Below, piece by piece: positions 24,490 to 32,988 of a stretch of 34,312 bases of DNA; position 1 is the stretch's first letter; each line of letters opens with the position of its first letter. Position numbers and translations under genes: made by a program. The stretch covers positions 1-34,312 of the forward strand of contig JAAFIY010000030.1 in the NCBI GenBank assembly GCA_013297985.1. The letters are read 5' to 3'. This DNA comes from Comamonadaceae bacterium (GTDB lineage Bacteria > Pseudomonadota > Gammaproteobacteria > Burkholderiales > Burkholderiaceae_C). The notes under the pieces were generated by a model. The model made no database searches. It saw only the letters and a list, made by a program, of their open reading frames with translations, and was not told the origin of the DNA.

Positions 24490-25230
24490 TCAGTGCGCGG
24501 GCATGGCCAGGCCCAACAACTTGGCTTGCAGCGCTTCGTCTTCGGCCAGCTCCCGCATGGCCCCGCTGTGCACCACGCGGCCGTTGTCCATCACCGCCAC
24601 GGTGTCGCCCAGGGCGCGCGCCACGGCCACGTTTTGCTCCACCAGCAACACGGTGGTTTGCTGGGCCTTTAGCTCGCGCAACGCGGCCACTAAATTGGCC
24701 ACGATGGCCGGTGCCAAGCCCTTGCTGGGCTCATCAATCAGCAGCAGCGCGCGGGGCTCGACAATGGCGCGGGCCACCGCCAGCATCTGCTTTTGCCCGC
24801 CCGACAATTTGCCCGCGCGTTGCAGCCAAAAGGTTCTGAGCGCCGGGAAAAAGCCAAAGATCCATTCGAGCCGCGCGGTGTCTAAATCAGCCAAGCGGCG
24901 TGCGCTGCGGGCGGCCACCAACAGGTTGTCGCGCACCGTCAGGTCGCCAAAGATGCCCATGTTCTCGGGCACATAGGCCACACCGGCGCGGGCAATGTCG
25001 GGCGTGGTGACGGCGCAGCCAGGGCCACCAATGGTGTCGTCACCCAAGCTGATGCGCCCCGCCGACGCGGGCCACAGGCCCATGATGGTGCGCAGCGTGG
25101 TGGTTTTGCCCGCGCCATTGCGGCCCAGCAGCATGGTGACTTGGTTGGCGGGCACCACCAGGTCCACGCCATGCAGGATGTGATAGGCCCCAATGTGGGT
25201 GTGCACGCCGTCGAGCTTGACGGCCGTCAT
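24490..25230 (-). CDS. livF: Branched-chain amino acid-type ABC transporter ATP-binding protein, LivF family
   Basis: A 246-residue ATPase. Walker A is GRNGAGKTT, the signature is LSGGQKQ, and Walker B is ALLLIDEPSKGLAP; the ending VLLVEQNVAVARALGDTVAV is typical of LivF rather than LivG. It pairs with the LivG-type protein whose stop overlaps its start by four bases (25227-25230). It powers import through the two permeases encoded downstream. Confidence 0.93.
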   Translation of the reverse strand: MTAVKLDGVHTHIGAYHILHGVDLVVPANQVTMLLGRNGAGKTTTLRTIMGLWPASAGRISLGDDTIGGPGCAVTTPDIARAGVAYVPENMGIFGDLTVRDNLLVAARSARRLADLDTARLEWIFGFFPALRTFWLQRAGKLSGGQKQMLAVARAIVEPRALLLIDEPSKGLAPAIVANLVAALRELKAQQTTVLLVEQNVAVARALGDTVAVMDNGRVVHSGAMRELAEDEALQAKLLGLAMPAH

Positions 25231-25994
25231 GCGGGCACCTCCAGCGCCGTGCCCAGGTACGCCTGCTGCACCACCGATGAGGCCATCACCTCAGCGGGGG
25301 CGCCGTCGGCCACCAGTTCACCGTTGTGCAGCACCACGATGCGGTCGGCCAGCTCATGCACCACGTCCATCTTGTGTTCTACCAACAGCACCGTGTGGCG
25401 GGCATCGCTTTTGAGTTTGCGAATCAGGTCCAGCACCACGGGGGCGTCGTCTAGGCTCATGCCGGCAGTGGGTTCGTCAAACAGGTACACCTTGGGCTCT
25501 AGCGCCATCAAAATGCCCACCTCCAACTTGCGCTGGTCGCCGTGCGGCAAGGTGGCGGCGGCCACGTCGGAGCGCGGCCCTAGGCCCACCTCCTCTACCA
25601 CCGCAAAGGCTTGATCGCGCAGGGCGCGGTGGTCGCTCCAGATGCTCCAGATGTTGGCGCCGCGCCGGTGTGGCCCATCACGCCGCGCCTGCACCGCCAG
25701 GCGCACGTTTTCCAGCACGCTCAAACTGGGGAACAACTGGGTGAGCTGAAACGCCCGGCCCAGCCCGCGCTGGGTGCGAGCCGATGCGCTCAAGCCGCTG
25801 ATGTCTTGCCCGTCCAACTCCACCCGCCCCGCGCTGGCCTTGAGCTGGCCGCTGATGAGGTTGAAGTAAGTCGTCTTGCCCGCGCCATTGGGGCCCACGA
25901 TGGCCGTGAGCTGCCCAGGCAAAAAGCGGCACGACACCGCATTGACAGCCACATGGCCGCCAAATCGAATCGTCAAGTCGTGGGTGCTAAGCAC
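25227..25994 (-). CDS. livG: Branched-chain amino acid-type ABC transporter ATP-binding protein, LivG family
   Basis: A 255-residue ATPase with Walker A GPNGAGKTT and Walker B KVYLFDEPTAGMS. The signature LPHGDQRKLEVG is the LivG-type variant of LSGGQ. The long insert FQLTQLFPSLSVLENVRLAV and the ending VLLVEHKMDVVHELADRI are typical of LivG. The start is 23 bases after the binding-protein stop. Together with the next gene it forms the ATPase pair of the importer. Confidence 0.93.
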   Translation of the reverse strand: MLSTHDLTIRFGGHVAVNAVSCRFLPGQLTAIVGPNGAGKTTYFNLISGQLKASAGRVELDGQDISGLSASARTQRGLGRAFQLTQLFPSLSVLENVRLAVQARRDGPHRRGANIWSIWSDHRALRDQAFAVVEEVGLGPRSDVAAATLPHGDQRKLEVGILMALEPKVYLFDEPTAGMSLDDAPVVLDLIRKLKSDARHTVLLVEHKMDVVHELADRIVVLHNGELVADGAPAEVMASSVVQQAYLGTALEVPA

Positions 25995-26017
25995 TGCGGG
26001 GCGCGGCCGTGTGCGCT

Positions 26018-27226
26018 TCAGGTGCGCTTGTTGCGAATGGGCACCTGCATTTCTTCAGGCTTGATCTCGCGCACCAGCTCGGGCACACCCCAGGCAAAGG
26101 CGGGGTCTACCTTGATGCGAAAGTGAAACATCGACTGCATGGCCTGGTGGTCTTCTTTGCGGAAGGTCATGCGGCCCTTGGGTGTGTCAAAGCTCATGCC
26201 TTCCATGGTGGCAATCAGCCGATCAGTGCCCACGTCGCCCTTGGTTAGGCCCAGGGCGGTGGTGACGGCCATGGCCGCGCTAAAGCCACCGCAGGTAAAG
26301 AAGTCAGGCGGGCTTTTGAACTGGCTGTAGTGCCGCGCCACCAAGGCTTCGTTGATAGGGTTCTTGGGGATGCCGAAGTAGTAGTAGGTGGCGCCTTCCA
26401 TGCCGGGGAAGTTGCGGTAGGCCGCCATGGCGGGCAGGATGTTGCCGCCGGTGGTGATCTCAATGCCGTGGCGCTTTAAATCCATGTCGGCAATCTTGAA
26501 GGGGTTGCCCGCACCAGCCCAGATGATGAAGATCACTTTGCGGCCGGGCTGGTCTTTCAGCCGATCGATGATGCGCTGGGCGCCTGCGGTGAAGTCCGTC
26601 GTAGCCGGGGGCAGGTATTCCTCATGCGCAATGCGGGCGCGCTTGATGGCTTCTTTGTAGGCCTTGATACCGTCGCGGCCAAAGGCCGTGTCTTGCGCCA
26701 AAGTGGCGATCACGGTGCCCGCCTTGTCCATGGCCACGGCGTTGCTGATGGCGTCTTGGCTGCTGTTGCGGCCGGTGCGAAAGATGTATTTGTTCCAACG
26801 CTCGCCGGTGATCGAGTCGGCCACGGCGGGCTCGACCAGCAAGATCTTTTTGTTTTCTTCGGCCACCGGCAGCATGGCCAGCGCCACGCCGGATGAGGTG
26901 GGGCCAATGGCCAAGTCCACCCGGTCGTCGGCATAGGCGGCAGCCAGCTGGGCCTTGCCGATGTCGGGCTTGCCTTGGGTGTCGCGCTCCACCACCACCA
27001 ACTTGCGCCCGGCCACCGCCATGCTGCCTTGGGTGGCGTAGTCCAGGCCCATCATCAAGCCGGTGTGGGTCTGTTTGGCATAGGCCTCCAAGGGGCCGGT
27101 TTTGTCATACACATGGGCAATGCGGATATCGCGCCCGGCTTGGGCCCGCGCAATGCTGGCGGCAAACGGAGCTATACCCAAAGCGGCGGCTGCGGTGGCG
27201 GCTTGGGCGAGTTGGCGGCGTTTCAT
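26018..27226 (-). CDS. Branched-chain amino acid-type ABC transporter substrate-binding protein
   Basis: A 402-residue periplasmic binding protein of the LivJ/LivK-AmiC class (Peripla_BP_6). A signal peptide with a KRRQLAQAA start and cleavage near ARAQ resembles a Tat-type leader. The mature start RDIRIAHVYDKTGPLEAYAK and GLMMGLDYA are typical, as is the AIGPTSSGVALAMLPVAEEN block. It is first in the importer operon and has AGGAGA 7 bases before the ATG. A -24/-12 promoter lies just upstream, so it should be made when the sigma-54 activator at 27379 is active. Ligand class cannot be told; relatives bind amino acids, amides or aromatic acids. Confidence 0.9.
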   Translation of the reverse strand: MKRRQLAQAATAAAALGIAPFAASIARAQAGRDIRIAHVYDKTGPLEAYAKQTHTGLMMGLDYATQGSMAVAGRKLVVVERDTQGKPDIGKAQLAAAYADDRVDLAIGPTSSGVALAMLPVAEENKKILLVEPAVADSITGERWNKYIFRTGRNSSQDAISNAVAMDKAGTVIATLAQDTAFGRDGIKAYKEAIKRARIAHEEYLPPATTDFTAGAQRIIDRLKDQPGRKVIFIIWAGAGNPFKIADMDLKRHGIEITTGGNILPAMAAYRNFPGMEGATYYYFGIPKNPINEALVARHYSQFKSPPDFFTCGGFSAAMAVTTALGLTKGDVGTDRLIATMEGMSFDTPKGRMTFRKEDHQAMQSMFHFRIKVDPAFAWGVPELVREIKPEEMQVPIRNKRT

Positions 27227-27258
27227 GGCGGGTCTCCTGCTTGTAGAAGACCCTGTTA

Positions 27259-27274
27259 TGCACGGGTTGTGCCA
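27259..27274 (-). promoter_or_regulatory. Sigma-54 (-24/-12) promoter of the importer operon
   Basis: On the minus strand it reads TGGCAC-AACCC-GTGCA. This is the consensus TGGCAC-N5-TTGCA with one mismatch and exact spacing. It would start transcription about 20 bases before the binding-protein ATG. The gene immediately upstream encodes a sigma-54-dependent activator, which supports the call. Confidence 0.75.
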
Positions 27275-27311
27275 TCAACGCAAGCGGTTGATTCACAACA
27301 ATATTTTTCTT

Positions 27312-27392
27312 GGACGTCTGATTTTTAGACGATTTGCTCCGCGCCAATTTGACTGATGTTCAGACGTATGTTCGCTTTTCAGACGTCTTCAG
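27312..27392 (-). promoter_or_regulatory. Probable upstream activator sites (GACGTC / CAGACGT repeats)
   Basis: GGACGTCTGA (27312-27321) is followed by TTTAGAC, making a GTCT-N7-AGAC inverted repeat (27316-27330). CAGACGTAT lies at 27361 and TCAGACGTCTTCAG at 27379-27392. These are 40-120 bases upstream of the -24 box, the usual range for enhancer sites. The last copy overlaps the activator gene's stop codon. Confidence 0.55.
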
Positions 27393-28872
27393 CAACGCCG
27401 TATTCAGCCAGCTTTTCGTACAGGGTGGCCCGCGCAATGCCCAAGCTGCGTGCGGCGGCGGCCTTGTTGCCCTGGTGCGCAGCCAGCGCCTGGGCAATCG
27501 CGGCGCGTTCCACATCCGCGAGCTGTTGCGCCAGCGGGCGGGCGTCTGCTGGCCGGGCCTGGGGTGTGGTGCTCAGGGCCGCGATGGGGCGTGGGTGGCT
27601 CGGGTGAGCGAGCCCTGCACTGCTGCCCGTTGACACCGCCACACGGCCCCGCAGATCGGCGGCCCCAATGCGTGGGCCGTCCACCAGCAAGCTGACCTGC
27701 TCAATCAAGTTGCGCAGTTCGCGCACATTGCCGGGCCAAGGCTGCTGGGCCAACAGGGCCAGCGCGTCGCCTGACCATTCCTTTTGTGGCAGGCCGCTGC
27801 GCCGAGCCACCTCTTCGCCAATCACCTCGACCAGCGCTGGGATGTCGTCGGGCCGCTCGCGCAAGGGCGGCAAGCGCAGGGTGATGACGTTCAAGCGATA
27901 AAACAAATCCGCCCGAAACAAACCCGCCGCCACCCGCGCCTGCAAATCATGGCTGGTGGCGGCCAACACCCGCACATCCACCTTGGTCAGGCGGTTAGAG
28001 CCCAGCGGCTCAAATTCTTGTTCTTGCAACACCCGTAGCAGCTTGGCTTGCAGTGATAGCGGCATGTCGCCGATTTCATCGAGCAGCAGCGTGCCGCCAT
28101 CGGCCAAGGCCAGCTTGCCTTCGCGGCCTTTGCGCTCAGCGCCGGTGTAGGCGCCGGGTGCCACGCCAAAGAACTCGGCTTCCAACAGGGCATCGGGCAC
28201 GGCCGCAATGTTGACGTTCACCATCGGCTTGTGCGCCCGAGGGCCCGCCGCATGTATGGCATGCGCAATCAACTCCTTGCCAGTGCCGGTTTCACCCAGC
28301 AGCAGCACCGGGCTGTGGTTGTAGGCCGCGCGCCGGGCCTGGCGTTTGAGTTCTTGCACCGCCGGGCTGTGGCCCACAAAACTGGCCAGGGTGTACTTGG
28401 CACGCCGCTGCTGGGCCAGCTCCAACCGCGCGGTGTCCAAATCAGACTGCAGCGACACAAACTTGTGAATCAGCGGCTGCAGCGTGGCCTGTGCTTGGTC
28501 GAACAACACCATGCCCAGCGCGCCGATCACCTGGCCTTGCGCGTCGCGCAGGGGCAAGCGGCTGACCACAAACGTCCCCGCTCGGTTGGTGAGCAGGTCC
28601 ATCAAAATCGGTCGCCCGGTGCGCAGCACCTCATGCATCAAGGTGTTAGGAATGACCGCTTCGACCGGCTGGCCCACAAAGTCGGATTCGCGTGCAAAAC
28701 CCAGGTTGGGCAGAAAGCGTCGATAGCCTTCATTGATCCACACCACCCGGCCGCTGCGGTCGACCAGCAGCATGCCCTGGCTGACGTCAGAAAACAGCGC
28801 GAACATTTCGCGCGCGGCCAGCGCCAAGATGCTGGCTGCATCTAGCGGCAGCGGGGGATCGGCTTCGGCCAT
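27379..28872 (-). CDS. Sigma-54-dependent Fis-family transcriptional activator with PAS sensor
   Basis: A 497-residue activator. The N-terminus carries a PAS-type sensor (about 20-125; GMLLVDRSGRVVWINEGYRR). The AAA+ domain follows (about 165-390), with Walker A GETGTGKE, the sigma-54 contact loop as GAYTGA, and Walker B GGTLLLDEIGD. A Fis-type helix-turn-helix ends it (GNKAAAARSLGIARATLYEKL). The linker before the helix-turn-helix contains a short hairpin repeat (27597-27614). The ATG at 28872 (MAEADPP) is 13 bases after the upstream hydrolase stop; a longer frame start would overlap that gene. It most probably activates the importer operon. The PAS ligand is unknown. Confidence 0.92.
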   Translation of the reverse strand: MAEADPPLPLDAASILALAAREMFALFSDVSQGMLLVDRSGRVVWINEGYRRFLPNLGFARESDFVGQPVEAVIPNTLMHEVLRTGRPILMDLLTNRAGTFVVSRLPLRDAQGQVIGALGMVLFDQAQATLQPLIHKFVSLQSDLDTARLELAQQRRAKYTLASFVGHSPAVQELKRQARRAAYNHSPVLLLGETGTGKELIAHAIHAAGPRAHKPMVNVNIAAVPDALLEAEFFGVAPGAYTGAERKGREGKLALADGGTLLLDEIGDMPLSLQAKLLRVLQEQEFEPLGSNRLTKVDVRVLAATSHDLQARVAAGLFRADLFYRLNVITLRLPPLRERPDDIPALVEVIGEEVARRSGLPQKEWSGDALALLAQQPWPGNVRELRNLIEQVSLLVDGPRIGAADLRGRVAVSTGSSAGLAHPSHPRPIAALSTTPQARPADARPLAQQLADVERAAIAQALAAHQGNKAAAARSLGIARATLYEKLAEYGVAEDV

Positions 28873-28885
28873 GGCCGGCTGTGGC

Positions 28886-29971
28886 TTAGGCGGCGGTGAA
28901 GCGCCACACCCCAGCCGCGTCACGCTGACGCACCACCACGCCCCGTCGCCACAGCGCATGCAGGTGCGCCACGGCCTCGCCCATGGCGAAGGTGGTTTGG
29001 TGACTGTCCAGCGTGCGCTTGAACAGCACGGTCAATAGTTCAGCGGCGCAAGTGGGCCGCTGTTGGCACGCATCTAGCGCCTCGGCCAAACGGTCATCAT
29101 GGTGTTGGCGCAGTTGGGCCAAGCGGGTGTGGATGCCCCCGTGCCCGGCTGCGGCAGCAGCGCCCCCAAAGGGCAAGCCGTGTGAGGGCAGCACCAGTGT
29201 GTGGGCAGGTAGTGGGGCGTAACGCTCAATCGAATCCAAAAACATCTGCAGCGGGTTGGCGTCGGGCTCGACATCGTGCACGCTGACGTTGGTGGATATG
29301 CGCGGCAACAGCATGTCGCCGCTGATCAACACGTCCAAGCTCGGGCAGTGCAGGCTGATGTGTTCGGGCGCATGCCCGTAGCCCGCGATGCAGTGCCAGT
29401 CATGCCCACCGATGCGCAGCGCGTGGCCGTCCATCAAGCGCACGAAGGTGGGCGGCAGGGCAGGCACCAGGCTGGGGAAGTAGCTGCTGGTGCGTTTGTG
29501 CACCTGCCCCAACTGCTCTGAATCAGCCAAGCCGTGGCTGGCAAAGAAGTCCACCGAGCGCTGGGCGCCAAACCCGCCCACGCCTGCGCTCAGAAGCCGA
29601 GCCAAGTGGAAGTCGGTCGCGCTGATGTACAGCGGGCAATCAAAGCGCTCACACAGCCAGTGCGCCAGCCCCACATGGTCGGGGTGCATGTGGGTGGCTA
29701 TCACACGCAGCACCGGCGCGCCTTGCAGCTCTTTCGCCAGTACCTGCTCCCACTGGGCTTTGCTTTCGTCGCGGCAAATGCAGGTGTCCACCACGGTCCA
29801 ACCGGCGCGGCCGTCCACCTCATCGGCCAGCAGCCACAAGTTGATGTGGTCTAGCGCAAACGGCAGCGCCATGCGAATCCAGCGCACGCCAGGGGCCAAT
29901 TCAATGCTGCCACCGGGCTCAGGACGCCGGGTTTGCAGCGGGTAAGCGATCTCGTGCTCGTGGGGATTCAT
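28886..29971 (-). CDS. Metallo-beta-lactamase-fold hydrolase
   Basis: A 361-residue MBL-fold protein. The zinc motif is THMHPDHVG (HxHxDH); further ligands are the His of GYGHAPEHISL, the Asp of LISGDML and the His of VLPSHGLPF. The C-terminal third is a helical, winged-helix-like tail, as in glyoxalase II-like and LACTB2-like proteins. It is followed by the activator gene after 13 bases, so the two are co-transcribed, perhaps serving the same catabolic route as the importer and its hydrolase. Likely reactions are thioester, ester or lactone hydrolysis. It is divergent from the liuR-like gene. Confidence 0.88.
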   Translation of the reverse strand: MNPHEHEIAYPLQTRRPEPGGSIELAPGVRWIRMALPFALDHINLWLLADEVDGRAGWTVVDTCICRDESKAQWEQVLAKELQGAPVLRVIATHMHPDHVGLAHWLCERFDCPLYISATDFHLARLLSAGVGGFGAQRSVDFFASHGLADSEQLGQVHKRTSSYFPSLVPALPPTFVRLMDGHALRIGGHDWHCIAGYGHAPEHISLHCPSLDVLISGDMLLPRISTNVSVHDVEPDANPLQMFLDSIERYAPLPAHTLVLPSHGLPFGGAAAAAGHGGIHTRLAQLRQHHDDRLAEALDACQQRPTCAAELLTVLFKRTLDSHQTTFAMGEAVAHLHALWRRGVVVRQRDAAGVWRFTAA

Positions 29972-30008
29972 GCGTGAGCGGCGATAGGCACGCCGAGGTT
30001 TGGTTACG

Positions 30009-30030
30009 ATTGACGTAACGTAACGTCAAT
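30009..30030. promoter_or_regulatory. Palindromic operator, probably for the LiuR-like regulator
   Basis: ATTGACGT (30009-30016) and ACGTCAAT (30023-30030) are perfect inverted arms around AACGTA. The site lies in the 133-base gap between the divergent MBL and MerR-type genes, and each arm contains TTGACG, a -35-like hexamer, on one strand. LiuR-type MerR proteins are known to use ACGT-rich palindromes, so autoregulation is likely. Confidence 0.6.
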
Positions 30031-30104
30031 TCAAAGCACAGGCTCTTTCGGCCATGCGCCAGTTGTCGCTGCATTCTAGGGACGCTCCTTTCGCACACCC
30101 GCCT

Positions 30105-30554
30105 ATGGCCACCGCGCAATACAGCATCGGAGACCTCGCGCGTGAGTTCGACCTCACCACGCGCGCCATCCGCTTCTATGAAGACTTAGGCCTGCTGCAA
30201 CCGCAGCGCGTGGGCCCCAGTGGACGCCAGCGGGTGTACAGCGCGCGCGACCGTACCCGGCTCAAGCTCACCTTGCGGGCCAAGCGCATCGGGCTGTCTT
30301 TGGCCGAGGCGCAAGACATCATCACCATGTATGAAGGCCCGCGCGACACCGGGCCGCAGCTCGAGCGTTTTTTGGTAGTGCTGGCGCAGCACCGCCAGCA
30401 AATTGAGCAGCAAATTGAAGGGCTGATGCAGAACCTGAGCGAAATAAAACTGCATGAGCGCGAAGCCCGCACCATGCTGGGCCGACAGCAGTCGCGTGCA
30501 GCCAATGACACGCCATGTGCCAACCCCTCACCCCGCCCCCGCAAAAAGCCATGA
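30105..30554 (+). CDS. liuR: MerR family regulator, LiuR-like
   Basis: A 149-residue MerR-type protein. The winged helix-turn-helix is YSIGDLAREFDLTTRAIRFY, followed by EDLGLLQPQR and RQRVYSARDRTRLKL, close to LiuR. A coiled-coil dimerisation helix follows (about 85-125). LiuR controls leucine and isovalerate breakdown and is usually encoded beside isovaleryl-CoA dehydrogenase, as here. The ATG at 30105 (MATAQYSI) is chosen over an upstream in-frame ATG at 30054, whose added residues are not conserved-looking. The stop overlaps the thioesterase start by four bases. An ACGT-rich palindrome lies upstream. Confidence 0.85.
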   Translation: MATAQYSIGDLAREFDLTTRAIRFYEDLGLLQPQRVGPSGRQRVYSARDRTRLKLTLRAKRIGLSLAEAQDIITMYEGPRDTGPQLERFLVVLAQHRQQIEQQIEGLMQNLSEIKLHEREARTMLGRQQSRAANDTPCANPSPRPRKKP

Positions 30555-31006
30555 GCCTCGCTAACGATCAGCGCTCAATTGAAGCCACCCTCTGGCAGCG
30601 AGTGGCCGACAGCTTGGCGCGCCAAGGGATGATGAATCACCTGGGTGTGCGCCTGTTGCAGGTGGGGCTCGGCAGCGTGAAGCTGTCTCTGCCGTACTCA
30701 GACCGCGTGACGCAACAGCAGCTGGGCTTTCACGGTGGCGCCATGGGCGCGCTGGCGGATATTGCCGCCGGTTATGCCGCGCTGACAGTGGCCCCCGCGG
30801 AGCACGAAGTCACCACGGTGGAATACAAGATCAACTTCCTGGCGGCCTTCTCGGGCGGTGAGCTGCAGGCCACCGGTCGAGTGGTGCGCGCTGGCCGTCG
30901 GGTGATCGTGGCGTCTGCCGATGTGACGCACCACGCCGCCGACGGCAGCATCAACCCCTGCGCGGTCATGCAAAGCACCTTGATGCCGGTGACCAAGACG
31001 TATTGA
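30551..31006 (+). CDS. PaaI family (hotdog-fold) thioesterase
   Basis: A 151-residue hotdog-fold protein. [19 protein letters not shown] is the PaaI motif with the catalytic acid on the long helix, and [18 protein letters not shown] is the following strand pair. It hydrolyses acyl-CoA thioesters; in this setting it may release CoA from stalled branched-chain acyl-CoA. It overlaps the regulator stop as ATGA and precedes isovaleryl-CoA dehydrogenase by 52 bases, so it belongs to the leucine-catabolic transcript. Confidence 0.88.
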   Translation: MSLANDQRSIEATLWQRVADSLARQGMMNHLGVRLLQVGLGSVKLSLPYSDRVTQQQLGFHGGAMGALADIAAGYAALTVAPAEHEVTTVEYKINFLAAFSGGELQATGRVVRAGRRVIVASADVTHHAADGSINPCAVMQSTLMPVTKTY

Positions 31007-31058
31007 GCGCAGCGCTGGCGCTTCACCCACACCCAATCTTCTCCACCCGAGCCCCGCC

Positions 31059-32240
31059 ATGAGCAACTTACCCGGACTGAACTTTCAACTCGGCGAAGAC
31101 ATCGACGCCCTGCGCGACGCGGTGCGCCACTTTGCCCAAGCCGAGATCGCGCCCCTGGCGGCCGAAACAGATCGCAGCGACCAGTTCCCCATGCACCTGT
31201 GGCGCAAGATGGGTGAACTCGGCGTGCTGGGCATCACGGTAGAAGAAACCTACGGCGGCGCGGGCATGGGCTATCTGGCCCACATGATTGCGATGGAAGA
31301 AATCAGCCGAGCCAGCGCCAGCATTGGCCTGAGCTACGGCGCACACAGCAACTTGTGCGTCAACCAGTTGCGCCGCAACGGCACCGAGGCGCAACGCCGC
31401 AAATACTTGCCCAAGCTCATCAGCGGTGAACATGTCGGCGCGCTGGCCATGAGTGAGCCCGGCGCAGGCTCGGATGTGATGGGCATGAAGCTCAAGGCCG
31501 AAGACAAAGGCGGCTACTACCTGCTCAATGGCAGCAAGATGTGGATCACCAACGGGCCCGATGCCGACACCATGGTGGTCTATGGCAAGACTGATCCTGA
31601 GCTGGGCGCCCGCGGCGTGACCGCCTTCATCGTCGAGAAAGGCATGAAGGGCTTCAGCACCGCGCAAAAGCTGGACAAGCTGGGCATGCGGGGCAGCCAC
31701 ACTGGTGAGATGGTGTTCAACAACGTAGAAGTGCCCGCCGAGAACATCTTGGGCGGCTTCAACCAAGGCGCCAAGGTGCTGATGAGCGGGCTGGACTACG
31801 AGCGCGCCGTGCTGGCCGCTGGGCCCATCGGCATCATGCAAGCGGTGATGGACAACGTCGTGCCCTACATCCACGACCGCAAACAATTCGGCACCAGCAT
31901 TGGTGAGTTTCAGCTGATCCAAGGGAAAGTGGCCGACATGTACACCGTGCTGCAAGCGGGCCGTGCGTTTTGCTACACCATCGGCAAAAACCTGGATGCG
32001 CTGGGCACCGAGCATGTGCGCCAAGTGCGCAAAGACTGCGCCAGCGTCATCCTGTGGTGCGCCGAAAAAGCCACCTGGATGGCGGGTGAAGGCATCCAGA
32101 TTTTTGGCGGCAATGGCTACATCAACGACTACCCGCTGGGCCGCCTATGGCGCGACGCTAAGCTGTACGAAATAGGCGCGGGCACCAGTGAAATCCGCCG
32201 CATGCTGATTGGGCGCGAGCTGTTCGCCGAAACGGCCTAA
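31059..32240 (+). CDS. liuA: Isovaleryl-CoA dehydrogenase
   Basis: A 393-residue acyl-CoA dehydrogenase that oxidises isovaleryl-CoA to 3-methylcrotonyl-CoA in leucine breakdown, passing electrons to ETF. The family stretches [20 protein letters not shown] and [20 protein letters not shown] are intact. The catalytic base is in the isovaleryl-specific place, E248 of [13 protein letters not shown], rather than near the C-terminus as in most acyl-CoA dehydrogenases. The C-terminal [19 protein letters not shown] is also standard. The carboxylase and hydratase genes of the pathway are not in the window and may follow aceK. Confidence 0.95.
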   Translation: MSNLPGLNFQLGEDIDALRDAVRHFAQAEIAPLAAETDRSDQFPMHLWRKMGELGVLGITVEETYGGAGMGYLAHMIAMEEISRASASIGLSYGAHSNLCVNQLRRNGTEAQRRKYLPKLISGEHVGALAMSEPGAGSDVMGMKLKAEDKGGYYLLNGSKMWITNGPDADTMVVYGKTDPELGARGVTAFIVEKGMKGFSTAQKLDKLGMRGSHTGEMVFNNVEVPAENILGGFNQGAKVLMSGLDYERAVLAAGPIGIMQAVMDNVVPYIHDRKQFGTSIGEFQLIQGKVADMYTVLQAGRAFCYTIGKNLDALGTEHVRQVRKDCASVILWCAEKATWMAGEGIQIFGGNGYINDYPLGRLWRDAKLYEIGAGTSEIRRMLIGRELFAETA

Positions 32241-32263
32241 GCCACACCCAAGCCACTGTCGAT

Positions 32264-32962
32264 ATGCCCTTGCGCCACCTGCTGCAGCACAACCGCGACT
32301 GGGCCTCGCAGGTCGAGCGCGAGCGCCCGGGCTTTTTCACTCGCTTGAGCCATCAGCAAGCGCCGCGCTACATGTGGATTGGTTGCTCTGACAGCCGCGT
32401 GCCGGCCAACCAAATCACCGGACTGGACCCGGGCGAAGTGTTCGTGCACCGCAATGTGGCCAATGTAGTGGTGCATTCCGATCTGAATGCGCTCAGCACC
32501 TTGCAGTACGCCGTGGACATGTTGCGCGTGCAGCACGTGATTGTGTGTGGCCACTACGGCTGCGGCGGGGTACAGGCTGCGCTGGATAACGCCCGCATTG
32601 GCTTGGCTGATAACTGGATTCGCCACATTCAGGACGTGCGCGACAAGCATTGGCCGCACTTGTCCAAGCTCGGCACCGACGCTCGGCTAGATCGCCTGTG
32701 CGAACTCAATGTGATCGAACAAGTGCTGCATGTGGCCCACAGCACGGTGATGCAAGACGCCTGGCGGCGCGGCCAGGCGGTGATGCTGCACGGCTGGGTG
32801 TATGGCGTGCATGATGGCCTGATCAAAGACCTGGGCGTGAGCTGCCAGTCACTGGCAGAGCTGATGCAAGCCTACCCAGCGGCCATCGCGGCATGCGGTG
32901 TGGCGCTGCCCGCATCGCAGTTGCCGGTGTTGTCGTCTAACCTTGCGCCACCTGCCCCCTAA
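32264..32962 (+). CDS. can: Beta-class carbonic anhydrase
   Basis: A 232-residue zinc enzyme that interconverts CO2 and bicarbonate. The zinc ligands C41, H97 and C100 are in [11 protein letters not shown] and CGHYGCGG, with the D43/R45 dyad, matching E. coli Can almost residue for residue. It starts 24 bases after isovaleryl-CoA dehydrogenase. Methylcrotonyl-CoA carboxylase, the next step in leucine breakdown, consumes bicarbonate, which gives a reason for this neighbour. A general housekeeping role is equally possible. Confidence 0.95.
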   Translation: MPLRHLLQHNRDWASQVERERPGFFTRLSHQQAPRYMWIGCSDSRVPANQITGLDPGEVFVHRNVANVVVHSDLNALSTLQYAVDMLRVQHVIVCGHYGCGGVQAALDNARIGLADNWIRHIQDVRDKHWPHLSKLGTDARLDRLCELNVIEQVLHVAHSTVMQDAWRRGQAVMLHGWVYGVHDGLIKDLGVSCQSLAELMQAYPAAIAACGVALPASQLPVLSSNLAPPAP

Positions 32963-32988
32963 ACGCCACTGACCGGCGCCCACCGCCC

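Noticed and set aside
31068..32024. A 318-codon minus-strand frame
   Set aside because: It is exactly antisense to isovaleryl-CoA dehydrogenase; long antisense frames are expected at this GC content, and its His/Ala/Val-rich product has no family signature.
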